A DNA stretch of 12,415 nucleotides from Tannerella sp. GTDB lineage: Bacteria > Bacteroidota > Bacteroidia > Bacteroidales > Tannerellaceae. Position 1 is the first letter of the stretch, and each line of letters begins with the position of its first letter. The translations under genes were made by a program, and so were the position numbers. Location: NCBI GenBank assembly GCA_031271245.1, contig JAISWC010000351.1, positions 1 through 12,415 of the forward strand, read 5' to 3'. The notes below the pieces were generated by a model, which had not been told where the DNA came from, searched no databases, and was given only the letters and a program-made list of their open reading frames with translations. Of this stretch, positions 1 through 7,810 are shown piece after piece.

Positions 1-94
1 TGACACCGCAGACGGTCGAACGTAATTCGGCGATCGGAATGGGAATCACTTCGCATGATTACGTACTTATCCTGACAAGGTGAGAAACCTTTTT

Positions 95-146
95 CCTTAC
101 TTTGACACTGGGACACCCATATCGGTGTTTCAGTGTCAAAGTAAGG
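95..146. repeat. Long perfect inverted repeat (hairpin)
   Basis: Bases 95-110 (CCTTACTTTGACACTG) are the exact reverse complement of 131-146. Inside, GG (111-112) faces TT (129-130), which can pair as G-U, and ACACC (113-117) pairs with GGTGT (124-128). The loop is six bases (118-123). This gives a stem of up to 23 bp in RNA. No T tract follows the stem on either strand: the plus strand continues CGTATAAAC and the minus strand continues AAAAAGG. It is therefore not a standard intrinsic terminator, though it sits 12 bp after the stop of the short open frame ending at 83. It could be a mobile-repeat remnant, an RNA processing or stabilising element, or a bidirectional transcription barrier. Confidence 0.85.
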
Positions 147-211
147 CGTATAAACATGCTGCAACGATAACTTTATTTTTAGCCTCCTTTTTGCACTTAC
201 AGATGTTTACG

Positions 212-243
212 CTTGCGCGTGTCACCAATTATTTGTAATATTG
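212..243 (+). promoter_or_regulatory. Candidate Bacteroidota-type promoter for the dcw block
   Basis: CTTG at 212-215 and TAATATTG at 236-243 are 20 bp apart. Each differs by one base from the Bacteroidota primary sigma-factor consensus (-33 TTTG, 19-21 bp, -7 TAnnTTTG). Transcription would begin near 250 and leave a leader of about 325 nt before mraY. It is the best match I found upstream of mraY. The region is AT-rich, so a chance match is possible. Confidence 0.35.
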
Positions 244-359
244 CACCGTATTAGCTGTCGGTCAAGTCTGACGGTATTAAGTAAGGCGAAATAAATAACA
301 TGCAATGACTGGAAAAGTACGTAAATCCGATAAAGCAGCGGAGTGTCGACGTCACCTTT

Positions 360-380
360 CCCCTCTCTTGTGGAGAGGGG
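360..380. repeat. Short hairpin, dispersed-repeat type
   Basis: CCCCTCTC (360-367) and GAGAGGGG (373-380) form a perfect 8-bp stem around the loop TTGTG. A G-rich flank (381-394, ending GAGAGGTG) can pair with the CACCTTTC just before the stem. A related core, CTCTCC-ACA-GGAGAGGGG, occurs at 11278-11295 beyond the other end of the gene block. This looks like a dispersed intergenic element and gives a spurious short ORF when translated. Confidence 0.6.
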
Positions 381-475
381 CCGGGGGAGAGGTGTCATTT
401 CTGTTGCATCTCTGCCGCCAAAGCAACTTCATTTTCCATTCTCCATTCTCCTTTCTCCATTCAGATGAAAAACCG

Positions 476-535
476 TCCGACCATGTCAGATTTTCTCTCC
501 ACAGTGTGAGGAGATTTTCTGACCATGTCAGATCA
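476..535. repeat. Duplicated palindromic motif before mraY
   Basis: The 13-mer GACCATGTCAGAT occurs at 479-491 and again at 521-533. Each lies in a small dyad: TCCGAC-CAT-GTCAGA for the first copy (one mismatch) and TCTGAC-CAT-GTCAGA for the second (perfect 6-bp arms). Between them AGATTTTCT occurs twice (488-496 and 512-520). The second copy ends about 40 bp before the mraY start, so a protein-binding site or an RNA leader element are both possible. A dispersed genomic repeat is equally likely. Confidence 0.6.
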
Positions 536-573
536 TAATAATAGATTACGAATTACTTTATAAACTGAAAACA

Positions 574-1839
574 ATGCTGTACGATTTATTCAATTATCTT
601 CATGTACATTTCGACATCCCCGGTACGGGAGTCTTCCGTTATATTTCTTTCCGGTCCATCCTGGCGCTTGTTTTTTCGCTGCTGCTCTCCACGCTGACCG
701 GCCGGCGCATTATCGACCGGCTGCAACGGTTGCAAATCAAGGAAACGTTCCGCGACCTGGGGATCGAAGACCAGATGAAAAAGAAAGGCACGCCAACCAT
801 GGGCGGTATCATTATCCTGATAGCCATCATCATCCCGGTGCTGCTGTTCGCGCGGCTGAACAACGTTTACGTGGGCATCATGCTGCTGACGACGGTCTGG
901 CTCGGCTGCCTCGGCTTTGCGGACGATTACATCAAGGTGTTCCGCAGAGACAAGAACGGACTGCGTGGACGGTTCAAAATCTTCGCACAGGTGGGACTGG
1001 GACTGATTGTCGGCCTAACGCTCTTTTTCAGTCCGGAGGTGGTCATCCGCGAAAACATGGAAATACGCAATATGACGGCAAACACGATTGAGGATGTGCT
1101 CCACGATTCCGACCACACCAAGTCGGCCAAGACCACCATCCCCTTCTTCAAGAACAACAACTTCGACTATGCCTGGCTGGCCGGCTGGGCTGGGCGCTAC
1201 AGGACCGAAGTGACGTGCCTGCTGTTCGTGCTGGTGGTTATCTTCATCGTGACGGCGGTGTCGAACGGCGCCAACCTGACCGACGGCCTGGACGGCCTGG
1301 CGGCGGGCAGCTCGGCCATCATCGGGACGGCGCTGGGAATACTGGCCTACACGTCGTCGCACATCGAGTTCGCCTCGTTCCTCAACATCATGTTCATCCC
1401 CCGGGCCGAGGAACTGGTGATCTTCGCGGCGGCCTTTATCGGCGCTACCATCGGCTTCCTGTGGTACAACGCCTTCCCGGCGCAAATCTTTATGGGCGAT
1501 ACGGGCAGTCTGACGCTGGGCGGCATCATCGCCGTCTTCGCCATCCTCATCCGCAAGGAACTGCTGATACCTGTCCTCTGCGGCATCTTCCTGATCGAAA
1601 GCCTGACGGTCGTGATGCAGGTGGCATACTTCAGGTGTACGAAGAAAAAATACGGCGTCGGACGGCGGATATTCAAGATGACGCCCCTGCATCATCATTT
1701 CCAGATACCCGGCGAACAGCCCCTGACACTGGTGCGCAAACCCCGCAGCGCCGTCCCGGAATCGAAAATCGTGGTACGCTTCTGGCTGTTCGGAATCATT
1801 CTGGCGGCAATTACCCTGATCACCCTGAAACTGAGGTAA
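574..1839 (+). CDS. mraY: Phospho-N-acetylmuramoyl-pentapeptide transferase MraY
   Basis: MraY transfers phospho-MurNAc-pentapeptide from UDP to undecaprenyl phosphate, making lipid I on the inner face of the cytoplasmic membrane. The 421-residue product is a polytopic membrane protein with several hydrophobic segments (for example about 24-40, 77-93, 100-115, 215-230, 280-298 and 400-418). Hallmarks are visible: the Asp pair in FADDYIKV (117-118), NLTDGLDGL (234-242), MGDTGS (307-312) and the histidine motif PLHHHFQ (371-377). A hydrophilic stretch at about 155-210 is longer than in E. coli MraY (360 residues) and appears typical of Bacteroidota homologues. The start at 574 gives a sensible N-terminus and is preceded by an A-rich leader. 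It is the first gene of the block; murD begins 3 bp after its stop. Confidence 0.97.
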   Translation: MLYDLFNYLHVHFDIPGTGVFRYISFRSILALVFSLLLSTLTGRRIIDRLQRLQIKETFRDLGIEDQMKKKGTPTMGGIIILIAIIIPVLLFARLNNVYVGIMLLTTVWLGCLGFADDYIKVFRRDKNGLRGRFKIFAQVGLGLIVGLTLFFSPEVVIRENMEIRNMTANTIEDVLHDSDHTKSAKTTIPFFKNNNFDYAWLAGWAGRYRTEVTCLLFVLVVIFIVTAVSNGANLTDGLDGLAAGSSAIIGTALGILAYTSSHIEFASFLNIMFIPRAEELVIFAAAFIGATIGFLWYNAFPAQIFMGDTGSLTLGGIIAVFAILIRKELLIPVLCGIFLIESLTVVMQVAYFRCTKKKYGVGRRIFKMTPLHHHFQIPGEQPLTLVRKPRSAVPESKIVVRFWLFGIILAAITLITLKLR

Positions 1840-1842
1840 ACG

Positions 1843-3180
1843 ATGAGCAAGCGAATGGTCATACTCGGCGCGGGCGAAAGCGGTACGGGTGCCGCCATCC
1901 TGGCGAAGGCGCGCGGATGGGACGTGTTTGTTTCCGACAGCGCCGTCGTCCGTCCCCCCTATCGCGACATGCTGACGCAGCGCGGCATCGAGTGGGAGGA
2001 GAACGGCCACACCGAAGCGCTGATCCTGAATGCGGACGAGGTCGTCAAAAGCCCCGGCATCCCGGACCGAGCGCACGTGATGCAGCCCATCGCTGAGCGG
2101 GGCATCCCGGTCATTTCCGAAATCGAACTGGCCGGACGCTACACGGACGCCAAAATGATTTGCATCACCGGCAGCAACGGCAAAACAACGACCACCATGC
2201 TGACGCATCACATCCTCTCGCAGGCCGGGCTGGACACGGGACTGGCCGGGAACGTGGGATACAGCCTCGCCCTGCAGGTGGCCGAAACGCCGCACGACTG
2301 CTACGTCATTGAACTGAGCAGTTTCCAGCTGGACAACATGTACAGTTTCAGGGCCGACATCGCCGTCCTGCTCAACATCACGCCCGACCACCTCAACCGC
2401 TACGGCTACAACCTGCAAAACTACACGGACGCGAAATTCCGCATCCTGCAAAACCAGACGGAAAGGGATGCGTTCATTTTCTGGAACGATGACCCCGTCA
2501 TCGCCCGCGAACTCTCGCGCCGCCGTCCGCAGGCCACGCTGTATCCGTTTTCCGACCGCTACCATCCTTCCCTGAAGGCATACGTGTCGGATGAAAAAAT
2601 AATTATTGAAACATTTAATGGAACATTTGACATGGAACGAAATTCTCTCTCGCTCAAAGGTACGCATAACCTTTACAACTCAATGGCCGCCGGCGTCACA
2701 GCCCGACTGCTGGACATACGCAACGAGGACATCCGTGCATCGCTGAGCGACTTCGCCGGCGTGGAACACCGCCTGGAAACGGTCGCCCGCATCCGGGGCG
2801 TGGACTATATCAACGACTCCAAGGCGACGAACGTCAACTCGTGCTGGTACGCGCTGCAAAGCATTCCTACAAAACTGGTGCTCATCCTCGGCGGCACGGA
2901 CAAGGGTAACGACTATTCCGAAATTGAAGCGCTCGTGGTGAAAAAGGTGCGCGCCCTGATTTTCCTGGGTGCGGACAATACGAAACTGCACGACTTCTTC
3001 GACGGCAAGGTGGCGCTCATCGCCGACGCCCGTTCGATGGAAGAGGCCGTCGACGCGGCTTACCGGCTGGCGCAGAAAGGCGATACGGTGCTGCTCTCGC
3101 CCTGCTGCGCCAGTTTCGACCTGTTCAAAAACTACGAAGACCGGGGAAATCAGTTCAAAACCTGTGTGCGCAATCTGTAA
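1843..3180 (+). CDS. murD: UDP-N-acetylmuramoyl-L-alanine--D-glutamate ligase MurD
   Basis: MurD is the ATP-dependent cytoplasmic ligase that adds D-glutamate to UDP-MurNAc-L-Ala. The 445-residue length is normal for the family. The N-terminal Rossmann-like UDP-binding domain begins with the glycine-rich segment VILGAGESGTG (6-16). The central ATPase domain has the P-loop GSNGKTTTT (110-118), ELSSFQLD (157-164), NITPDHLNRYG (178-188) and a lysine in YTDAKF (K198) at the position expected for the carbamylated lysine. Further Mur-ligase motifs are KGTHNLYN (272-279), EHRLE (308-312) and NDSKATN (324-330), and the C-terminal domain carries LSPCCASFDLF (418-428). No key motif appears missing. It starts 3 bp after mraY stops, and ftsW follows after 12 bp. 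Confidence 0.97.
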   Translation: MSKRMVILGAGESGTGAAILAKARGWDVFVSDSAVVRPPYRDMLTQRGIEWEENGHTEALILNADEVVKSPGIPDRAHVMQPIAERGIPVISEIELAGRYTDAKMICITGSNGKTTTTMLTHHILSQAGLDTGLAGNVGYSLALQVAETPHDCYVIELSSFQLDNMYSFRADIAVLLNITPDHLNRYGYNLQNYTDAKFRILQNQTERDAFIFWNDDPVIARELSRRRPQATLYPFSDRYHPSLKAYVSDEKIIIETFNGTFDMERNSLSLKGTHNLYNSMAAGVTARLLDIRNEDIRASLSDFAGVEHRLETVARIRGVDYINDSKATNVNSCWYALQSIPTKLVLILGGTDKGNDYSEIEALVVKKVRALIFLGADNTKLHDFFDGKVALIADARSMEEAVDAAYRLAQKGDTVLLSPCCASFDLFKNYEDRGNQFKTCVRNL

Positions 3181-3192
3181 AAAGGCCAACGT

Positions 3193-4503
3193 ATGGAAAC
3201 AGACAACCCGATCCAAAAACTGTTTTGCGGCGACAAAACCATCTGGATTATTTTCCTGTTGCTGGCCGGATGTTCCCTGGTCGAGGTCTTCAGCGCCACC
3301 AGCAGCCTCGCCTATTCGCCCAAAAGCACGAGTATTTGGGAACCGATCGCACGTCATGCGGGGTTTCTGAGTTTCGGCTTTATGTTTACTTTAGCCCTGG
3401 CACATGCGCATTACAGGTATTTTTCGGTCTTCATCCTGGTGTTGCCCGTCTCCATTGTGATGCTCATCACCACGTATATCGTCGGCATCAAGGTGCATGA
3501 CGCCGCCCGGTTTTTATCCGTGTTCGGCGTTCAGTTCCAGCCCTCCGAACTTGGAAAGCTGGCCTGCATCGTCTACATCGCTTTTCTGTTAAGCCGGCGG
3601 CGGAAATTTTCCGAAGACAAGGTGTTCAAGTGGATTATCTGGGGCGTAGCGCCCGTTTGCGCGCTGATTTTCCCGGCCAACCTGTCCACGGCGTTCCTGC
3701 TGGGCAGCGTATGTTTTCTGCTGATGTTCATCGGTCAGATTCCGTACCGGAAACTGGGAAAACTGCTGATGTGGGTGACCGTACTGGGTGTGGTATTTGT
3801 GTTTGTCCTTGCCGTCACGCCGCGGGAGACCCTCGAAAAATACTTCCCCCCCGCCGTATCCTGGCAAAAACGTGTTTTCACCTGGGGAAACCGCCTTTTC
3901 AGTTTTAGTAACGGGCATGTCGACTCCAAAAAAGCGAATGAAAAAACGTATTTCATCCCGTCCGACGACGACTACCAGATCACCCATGCCAAGGCGGCCA
4001 TTGCCTCCGGCGGTCTTTTCTGGGGCAAAGGCCCCGGCCGGAGCGTACAGCGCGACTTCCTGCCCCAGCCGTATTCCGACTTTATCTACGCCATCATTAT
4101 CGAGGAACTGGGTGTCATCATCGGAGGGTTGGGCCTCCTGATACTGTATATCTGGCTGATGGTGCGGGTTGGCATGATTGCCCGGAAATGCAGGGAGCTT
4201 TTCCCGAAATACTTAGTCATCGGGTGCGGATTGCTCATCGTCACTCAGGCGCTGATGCACATGGCCGTCAATGTGGGAATGATGCCGGTGACGGGTCAGC
4301 CGCTGCCCCTGATTAGCCGGGGAGGAACATCGACCGTGCTGACGTGTGTCTACATCGGCATTATTCTCAGCATAAGCCGTCACGGCGCCAGAATGGGCGA
4401 GACGGACGAAAAGGAAAAAGAAAACCATTCACCGGCTGAAATAGAGGAGAATTCGAAAAAAAATCCTATATTCGCCGCAGAATCAATCGTATCGGAACAA
4501 TGA
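3193..4503 (+). CDS. ftsW: Septal peptidoglycan polymerase FtsW (SEDS family)
   Basis: FtsW is the SEDS glycosyltransferase that polymerises lipid II at the division septum with its class B PBP partner, which is not in this window. The 436-residue product has about ten hydrophobic segments. SEDS signatures are clear: FQPSELGKLA (115-124), KGPGRSVQRDFLPQPYSDFIYA (from 279) with the presumed catalytic Asp at 296, IIEELG (302-307), and NVGMMPVTGQPLPLISRGGTS (from 360). The N-terminal cytoplasmic part is short, and a charged C-terminal tail (about 397-436, rich in Glu and Lys) would be cytoplasmic. The position between murD and murG and the septal-cluster context favour FtsW over RodA. The stop overlaps the next start as ATGA (4500-4503), which suggests translational coupling. 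Confidence 0.95.
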   Translation: METDNPIQKLFCGDKTIWIIFLLLAGCSLVEVFSATSSLAYSPKSTSIWEPIARHAGFLSFGFMFTLALAHAHYRYFSVFILVLPVSIVMLITTYIVGIKVHDAARFLSVFGVQFQPSELGKLACIVYIAFLLSRRRKFSEDKVFKWIIWGVAPVCALIFPANLSTAFLLGSVCFLLMFIGQIPYRKLGKLLMWVTVLGVVFVFVLAVTPRETLEKYFPPAVSWQKRVFTWGNRLFSFSNGHVDSKKANEKTYFIPSDDDYQITHAKAAIASGGLFWGKGPGRSVQRDFLPQPYSDFIYAIIIEELGVIIGGLGLLILYIWLMVRVGMIARKCRELFPKYLVIGCGLLIVTQALMHMAVNVGMMPVTGQPLPLISRGGTSTVLTCVYIGIILSISRHGARMGETDEKEKENHSPAEIEENSKKNPIFAAESIVSEQ

Positions 4504-7082
4504 AACCATACCGGGTCATCATCAGCGGCGGCGGGACGGGCGGACATATCTTCCCGGCCATAGCGATAGCCGACATGTTCAGGCAGCGTTTCCCCGCGTC
4601 GGAAATCCTGTTTGTGGGCGCGGACAGCCGTATGGAAATGGAACGGGTGCCGGCGGCCGGATACCCGATCGTCGGACTGCCGGTCAGCGGATTCGACCGG
4701 AGCCGCAAACTGAAAAACATTTCCGTGCTGTTCAGGCTGTTCCGAAGCCTGCGGATGGCGAAAAAACTGCTTCGCGAATACCGTCCCGACATCGTCGCGG
4801 GCGTGGGCGGATATGCCAGCGGCCCGACGCTGTGGGCGGCTGCCTCGCTGCGCATCCCGACGCTGATTCAGGAGCAGAACTCCTTTGCCGGAATCACCAA
4901 CCGGTGGCTGGGGAAACGGGTCGACACGATCTGCGTAGCCTATGAAGGCATGGAACGGTTTTTCTCCGAACGGAAGATCGTATTCACCGGCAATCCCGTG
5001 CGGCGGGAACTGGAAGAAAACGTCGAAGACCGGGGAAAGGCGCTGGAATATTTTCAGTTGTCGACGGGAAAGAAAACCGTGCTGGTGCTGGGTGGGAGCC
5101 TGGGCGCACGCACCGTCAACAGCGGCCTGTGGAACGGTCTGGATCGGTTGCTGGACGCCGGCGTCCAGGTGATCTGGCAGACGGGACGCGCCTACTACGA
5201 CGCCGTCCGGCAACAGCTGGAAGGGAAAGACACCCGGAATCTGCTCCGGTATTCCGGTTTCATTTCGCGCATGGATTATGCCTATGCGGCGGCCGACCTG
5301 GTGGTATCGCGCGCCGGCGCCGGTTCCGTTTCCGAGTTCTGTTTGCAGAAAAAGCCGGTCATCCTGATTCCTTCGCCCAATGTGGCGGAAGACCACCAGA
5401 CCAGAAACGCGCAGGCCGTTGCAGACAAAGGCGCGGCCGTGATGCTGGCGGACAGGGACGCGGAAACGCAACTGGCCGACCTGCTTTTAAGCCTTGTGCA
5501 CGATCCGGAGCGGCTGCGCCTGCTCGGCGAGCGCATCGCCCTTCTGGCGCAGCCCCGCAGCGCCGAACTTATTGTAGATGAGATGCTAAAGTTGGTGTGC
5601 GGCCATCCTGTTCCGGCGTCGCCGTTTATCGACTTGGCACCGACTTGTCTCGATTCACCGTCGACTGACGGCTTAGCACCGGGGCGCGATGATTCCGCAC
5701 CGGGGCGCAAAACCCTTCCGCGCAGGGTTTACTTCATCGGCGCCGGCGGCATCGGGATGAGTGCGCTGATTCGATATTTCCGTTCCAAGGGCGTTGCCGT
5801 GGCCGGTTACGACCGGGTGCCGTCCGCTCTGACCGAACAGTTGGTGCGGGAGGGCGTCGACCTCCATTTTACGGACGACCTCCGGCTGATTCCCCCGGAA
5901 TACCTGTCTCCCGAAGACACGTGGGTAATCTATACGCCGGCGGTGCCCGAATCGCATACGGAACTGACGTATTTCCGCCGGCAGGGTTACGAAGTCCTCA
6001 AACGTTCGCAGGCGCTGGGGCTGATGACCCGCTCGGAACGGGGACTGTGCATCGCCGGGACGCACGGGAAAACAACAACCTCGTCCATGACGGCCCATCT
6101 TCTGCAGCAGTCTTCCGCGGGGTGCAACGCCTTTCTGGGGGGAATCCTGAAGAATACGGGCAGCAACTTGATGCTGTCCGAACATTCCGACCTGACGGTG
6201 ATTGAAGCCGACGAATACGACCGCTCCTTTCATCACCTGTCGCCCTGGATGGCCGTCGTCACGTACGTCGACCCCGACCATCTGGACATCTACAATACCG
6301 TCGAGGCTTACCGGGAAAGTTTTGAAATCTTCACCTCGCTGATTCGTCCGGAAGGCGTTTTGATCCTGAAATCCGGCCTCGACTTCACGCCGCGCCTGCA
6401 GGCCGGCGTTCGGTTGTACACCTATTCGGCAATCGATGAACAGGCCGATTTTCATGCGGAACGCGTTCGCGTGGGCAACGGAGAAATCCGTTTCGACTGG
6501 GTGGCGCCCTCCGCCCGTGTGGAGGACATTGAGCTGGGCGTGCCGGTGAAAATCAATGTCGAGAATGCCGTTGCCGCCATCGCCCTGGCCTGGCTGAACG
6601 GCGTCTCCGGCGATGAAATCCGGGCGGCGATGCGATCGTATGCCGGAGTGGAGCGCCGTTTCGACTTCCGTCTCAAAAAGGAAAACATCGTCATGATAGA
6701 CGATTACGCCCATCATCCGGAAGAATTGAAAAACAGCATCCTGTCTGTAAAGGAACTGTATGCCGGACGGAGAGTGACCGGTATTTTCCAGCCGCACCTC
6801 TACACCCGAACGCGCGATTTTGCGGCGGCGTTTGCCGAAAGCCTTTCGCTGCTGGACGAACTGATTTTGCTCGACATCTACCCGGCCCGTGAAGATCCGA
6901 TTCCGGGCGTCACTTCCCGGCTGATTTTCGACCGGGTGACGATTCCCCAAAAAACGCTCTGCACAAAAGCGCAGTTGCCCGAACTCATTGCCGCCGGAAC
7001 GTACGACGTCGTCCTGACGCTCGGCGCCGGCGATATTGACCGTCTGGTCGAACCGGTTCAACAAATCCTCGAACGAAAATGA
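4500..7082 (+). CDS. murGC: Fused MurG-MurC protein: lipid II GlcNAc transferase plus UDP-MurNAc--L-alanine ligase
   Basis: A single 860-codon frame encodes two normally separate enzymes. Residues 1-366 are MurG, which adds GlcNAc to lipid I. It has the glycine loop GGGTGGHIFPA (10-20), VAGVGGYASGP (99-109), QEQNSFAG (124-131), VLGGSLGA (196-203) and the UDP-GlcNAc site RAGAGSVSE (271-279). Residues 408-860 are MurC, which ligates L-Ala to UDP-MurNAc. It has VYFIGAGGIGMSA (410-422), the P-loop AGTHGKTTTSSM (519-530), EADEYDRSF (569-577), DPDHLDIY (591-598), GVERRFD (716-722), DDYAHHP (734-740), QPHLYTRTRDF (764-774) and GAGDID (842-847). Both halves look intact. The linker (367-407) is rich in Pro, Ala, Ser and Asp and contains a 21-bp direct repeat. 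No stop separates the halves. The only start nearby is an in-frame ATG at 5583 (residue 362), from which MurC could be made with an extra N-terminal tail. ATGA overlaps bind it to ftsW and ftsQ. Confidence 0.93.
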   Translation: MKPYRVIISGGGTGGHIFPAIAIADMFRQRFPASEILFVGADSRMEMERVPAAGYPIVGLPVSGFDRSRKLKNISVLFRLFRSLRMAKKLLREYRPDIVAGVGGYASGPTLWAAASLRIPTLIQEQNSFAGITNRWLGKRVDTICVAYEGMERFFSERKIVFTGNPVRRELEENVEDRGKALEYFQLSTGKKTVLVLGGSLGARTVNSGLWNGLDRLLDAGVQVIWQTGRAYYDAVRQQLEGKDTRNLLRYSGFISRMDYAYAAADLVVSRAGAGSVSEFCLQKKPVILIPSPNVAEDHQTRNAQAVADKGAAVMLADRDAETQLADLLLSLVHDPERLRLLGERIALLAQPRSAELIVDEMLKLVCGHPVPASPFIDLAPTCLDSPSTDGLAPGRDDSAPGRKTLPRRVYFIGAGGIGMSALIRYFRSKGVAVAGYDRVPSALTEQLVREGVDLHFTDDLRLIPPEYLSPEDTWVIYTPAVPESHTELTYFRRQGYEVLKRSQALGLMTRSERGLCIAGTHGKTTTSSMTAHLLQQSSAGCNAFLGGILKNTGSNLMLSEHSDLTVIEADEYDRSFHHLSPWMAVVTYVDPDHLDIYNTVEAYRESFEIFTSLIRPEGVLILKSGLDFTPRLQAGVRLYTYSAIDEQADFHAERVRVGNGEIRFDWVAPSARVEDIELGVPVKINVENAVAAIALAWLNGVSGDEIRAAMRSYAGVERRFDFRLKKENIVMIDDYAHHPEELKNSILSVKELYAGRRVTGIFQPHLYTRTRDFAAAFAESLSLLDELILLDIYPAREDPIPGVTSRLIFDRVTIPQKTLCTKAQLPELIAAGTYDVVLTLGAGDIDRLVEPVQQILERK
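5676..5717 (+). repeat. 21-bp direct repeat in the MurG-MurC linker
   Basis: GCACCGGGGCGC occurs at 5676-5687 and 5697-5708, exactly 21 bp apart, so the frame is kept. It encodes the repeated peptide core APGR (residues 393-396 and 400-403, as APGRDDS then APGRKTL). The rest of the second unit has diverged. The repeat suggests that the linker grew by slippage or short duplication after, or as part of, the joining of the two genes. Confidence 0.75.
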
Positions 7083-7807
7083 AACGCATCCTGTCTATCG
7101 CTGTTGCCGTCCTTTTGCTGGGCGGCCTTGTCTTCACCCTTTTCATACGGCAGAAATCCGGGGAAGAAACCCTGTGCCGCCATCTGGTTGTAGTCATCAG
7201 GGACAGCGCAGACCGACCGTTTCTGCATGAAAGGGAAATCGTCTCCATGCTGAAAAATGCGCGGCTCTATCCGGCAGGCAAGCCCGTCAACCGGATCAAT
7301 ACGGACACCATCGAAAAGATAATTGCCAAAAATCAGCTGGTCGCTACGGTCAACGCCTATAAAACGTCGTCCGGCAACGTAAAAATTGAAATCACGCAGA
7401 AAAATCCCGTCCTGCGGGTCTTTGACAGCAGGGGAAGTTATTATGTGGACGATCTGGGACGGGTGATGCCGGCGGATTATCGCTATGCAACCCGCCTGCC
7501 GGTAGCCAGCGGAAAGATAGAAAAATCGTTCGCAACGACCGGGTTATTCAGATTTGCATTATTTTTGCAGAAGCATAAGTTCTGGAATCATCAGATAGAA
7601 CAGATTTATGTTCATTCGGAAAAGGAAGTGGAACTGGTTCCGCGTGTGGGCAATTGCCGGATTCTGCTGGGCAGTCTCGACGATGTCGAAGAGAAAATGG
7701 CGCACTTGCAGCTGTTTTACGAACAGGCGATTCCAAAGATCGGATGGGAAAAATATGAAACAATAAATTTGAAGTATAAAAACCAGATTGTCTGTACGAA
7801 AAAATAA
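7079..7807 (+). CDS. ftsQ: Cell division protein FtsQ/DivIB
   Basis: FtsQ is a bitopic inner-membrane scaffold that connects early and late division proteins. The 242-residue product has a short basic cytoplasmic N-terminus (MKR), one membrane helix (about 4-23), a periplasmic POTRA-like region (about 33-107: LVVVIRD, the RINTDTIEKIIAKN segment, VKIEITQKNPVLRV) and a beta domain with YYVDDLGRVMP (121-131). The C-terminus INLKYKNQIVCTKK (229-242) closely fits what I know of Bacteroidota FtsQ proteins. Overall similarity to E. coli FtsQ is low, as is usual for the phylum; position before ftsA and domain layout support the call. It starts inside the end of murGC (ATGA, 7079-7082) and ends 3 bp before ftsA. 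Confidence 0.92.
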   Translation: MKRILSIAVAVLLLGGLVFTLFIRQKSGEETLCRHLVVVIRDSADRPFLHEREIVSMLKNARLYPAGKPVNRINTDTIEKIIAKNQLVATVNAYKTSSGNVKIEITQKNPVLRVFDSRGSYYVDDLGRVMPADYRYATRLPVASGKIEKSFATTGLFRFALFLQKHKFWNHQIEQIYVHSEKEVELVPRVGNCRILLGSLDDVEEKMAHLQLFYEQAIPKIGWEKYETINLKYKNQIVCTKK

Positions 7808-7810
7808 AGT

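Larger units (their letters stand above)
1..573. other. Non-coding, repeat-rich region upstream of mraY
   Basis: I see no convincing gene here. One frame is open from base 3 to a TGA at 81-83 (about 26 codons, no start in the window). It could be the tail of an upstream gene but matches nothing I recognise. A 77-codon ORF at 305-538 is made of short repeats and translates to low-complexity text, so it is probably not a gene. The region contains a long hairpin (95-146), a candidate promoter (212-243), the element AAGTAAGGCG twice (139-148 and 279-288), a C/G-rich hairpin (360-380), a CATTCTCC-like run (about 432-462) and a duplicated palindrome (476-535). In most Bacteroidales murE directly precedes mraY; here at least 570 bp separate mraY from whatever lies upstream. 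Confidence 0.6.

Noticed and set aside
95..146. Intrinsic terminator of an upstream gene
   Set aside because: The stem is strong, but no T tract follows it on either strand, so I list it as a hairpin repeat.
305..538. A 77-codon plus-strand ORF before mraY
   Set aside because: Its sequence is the translation of short repeats (C/G-rich hairpin, CATTCTCC run, twin palindromes) and has no protein-like pattern.
1015..2667. A long minus-strand ORF (550 codons) opposite mraY and murD
   Set aside because: It spans two certain genes on the other strand. Its length comes from GC-rich codons, and the product is low-quality text rich in Arg, Val and Asp.
4380..5471. A minus-strand ORF (363 codons) opposite ftsW and murG
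   Set aside because: It is antisense to well-supported genes and shows no domain.
5673..7064. A minus-strand ORF (463 codons) opposite MurC
   Set aside because: It is antisense to the MurC half, whose motifs are all intact; no family features are visible in it.
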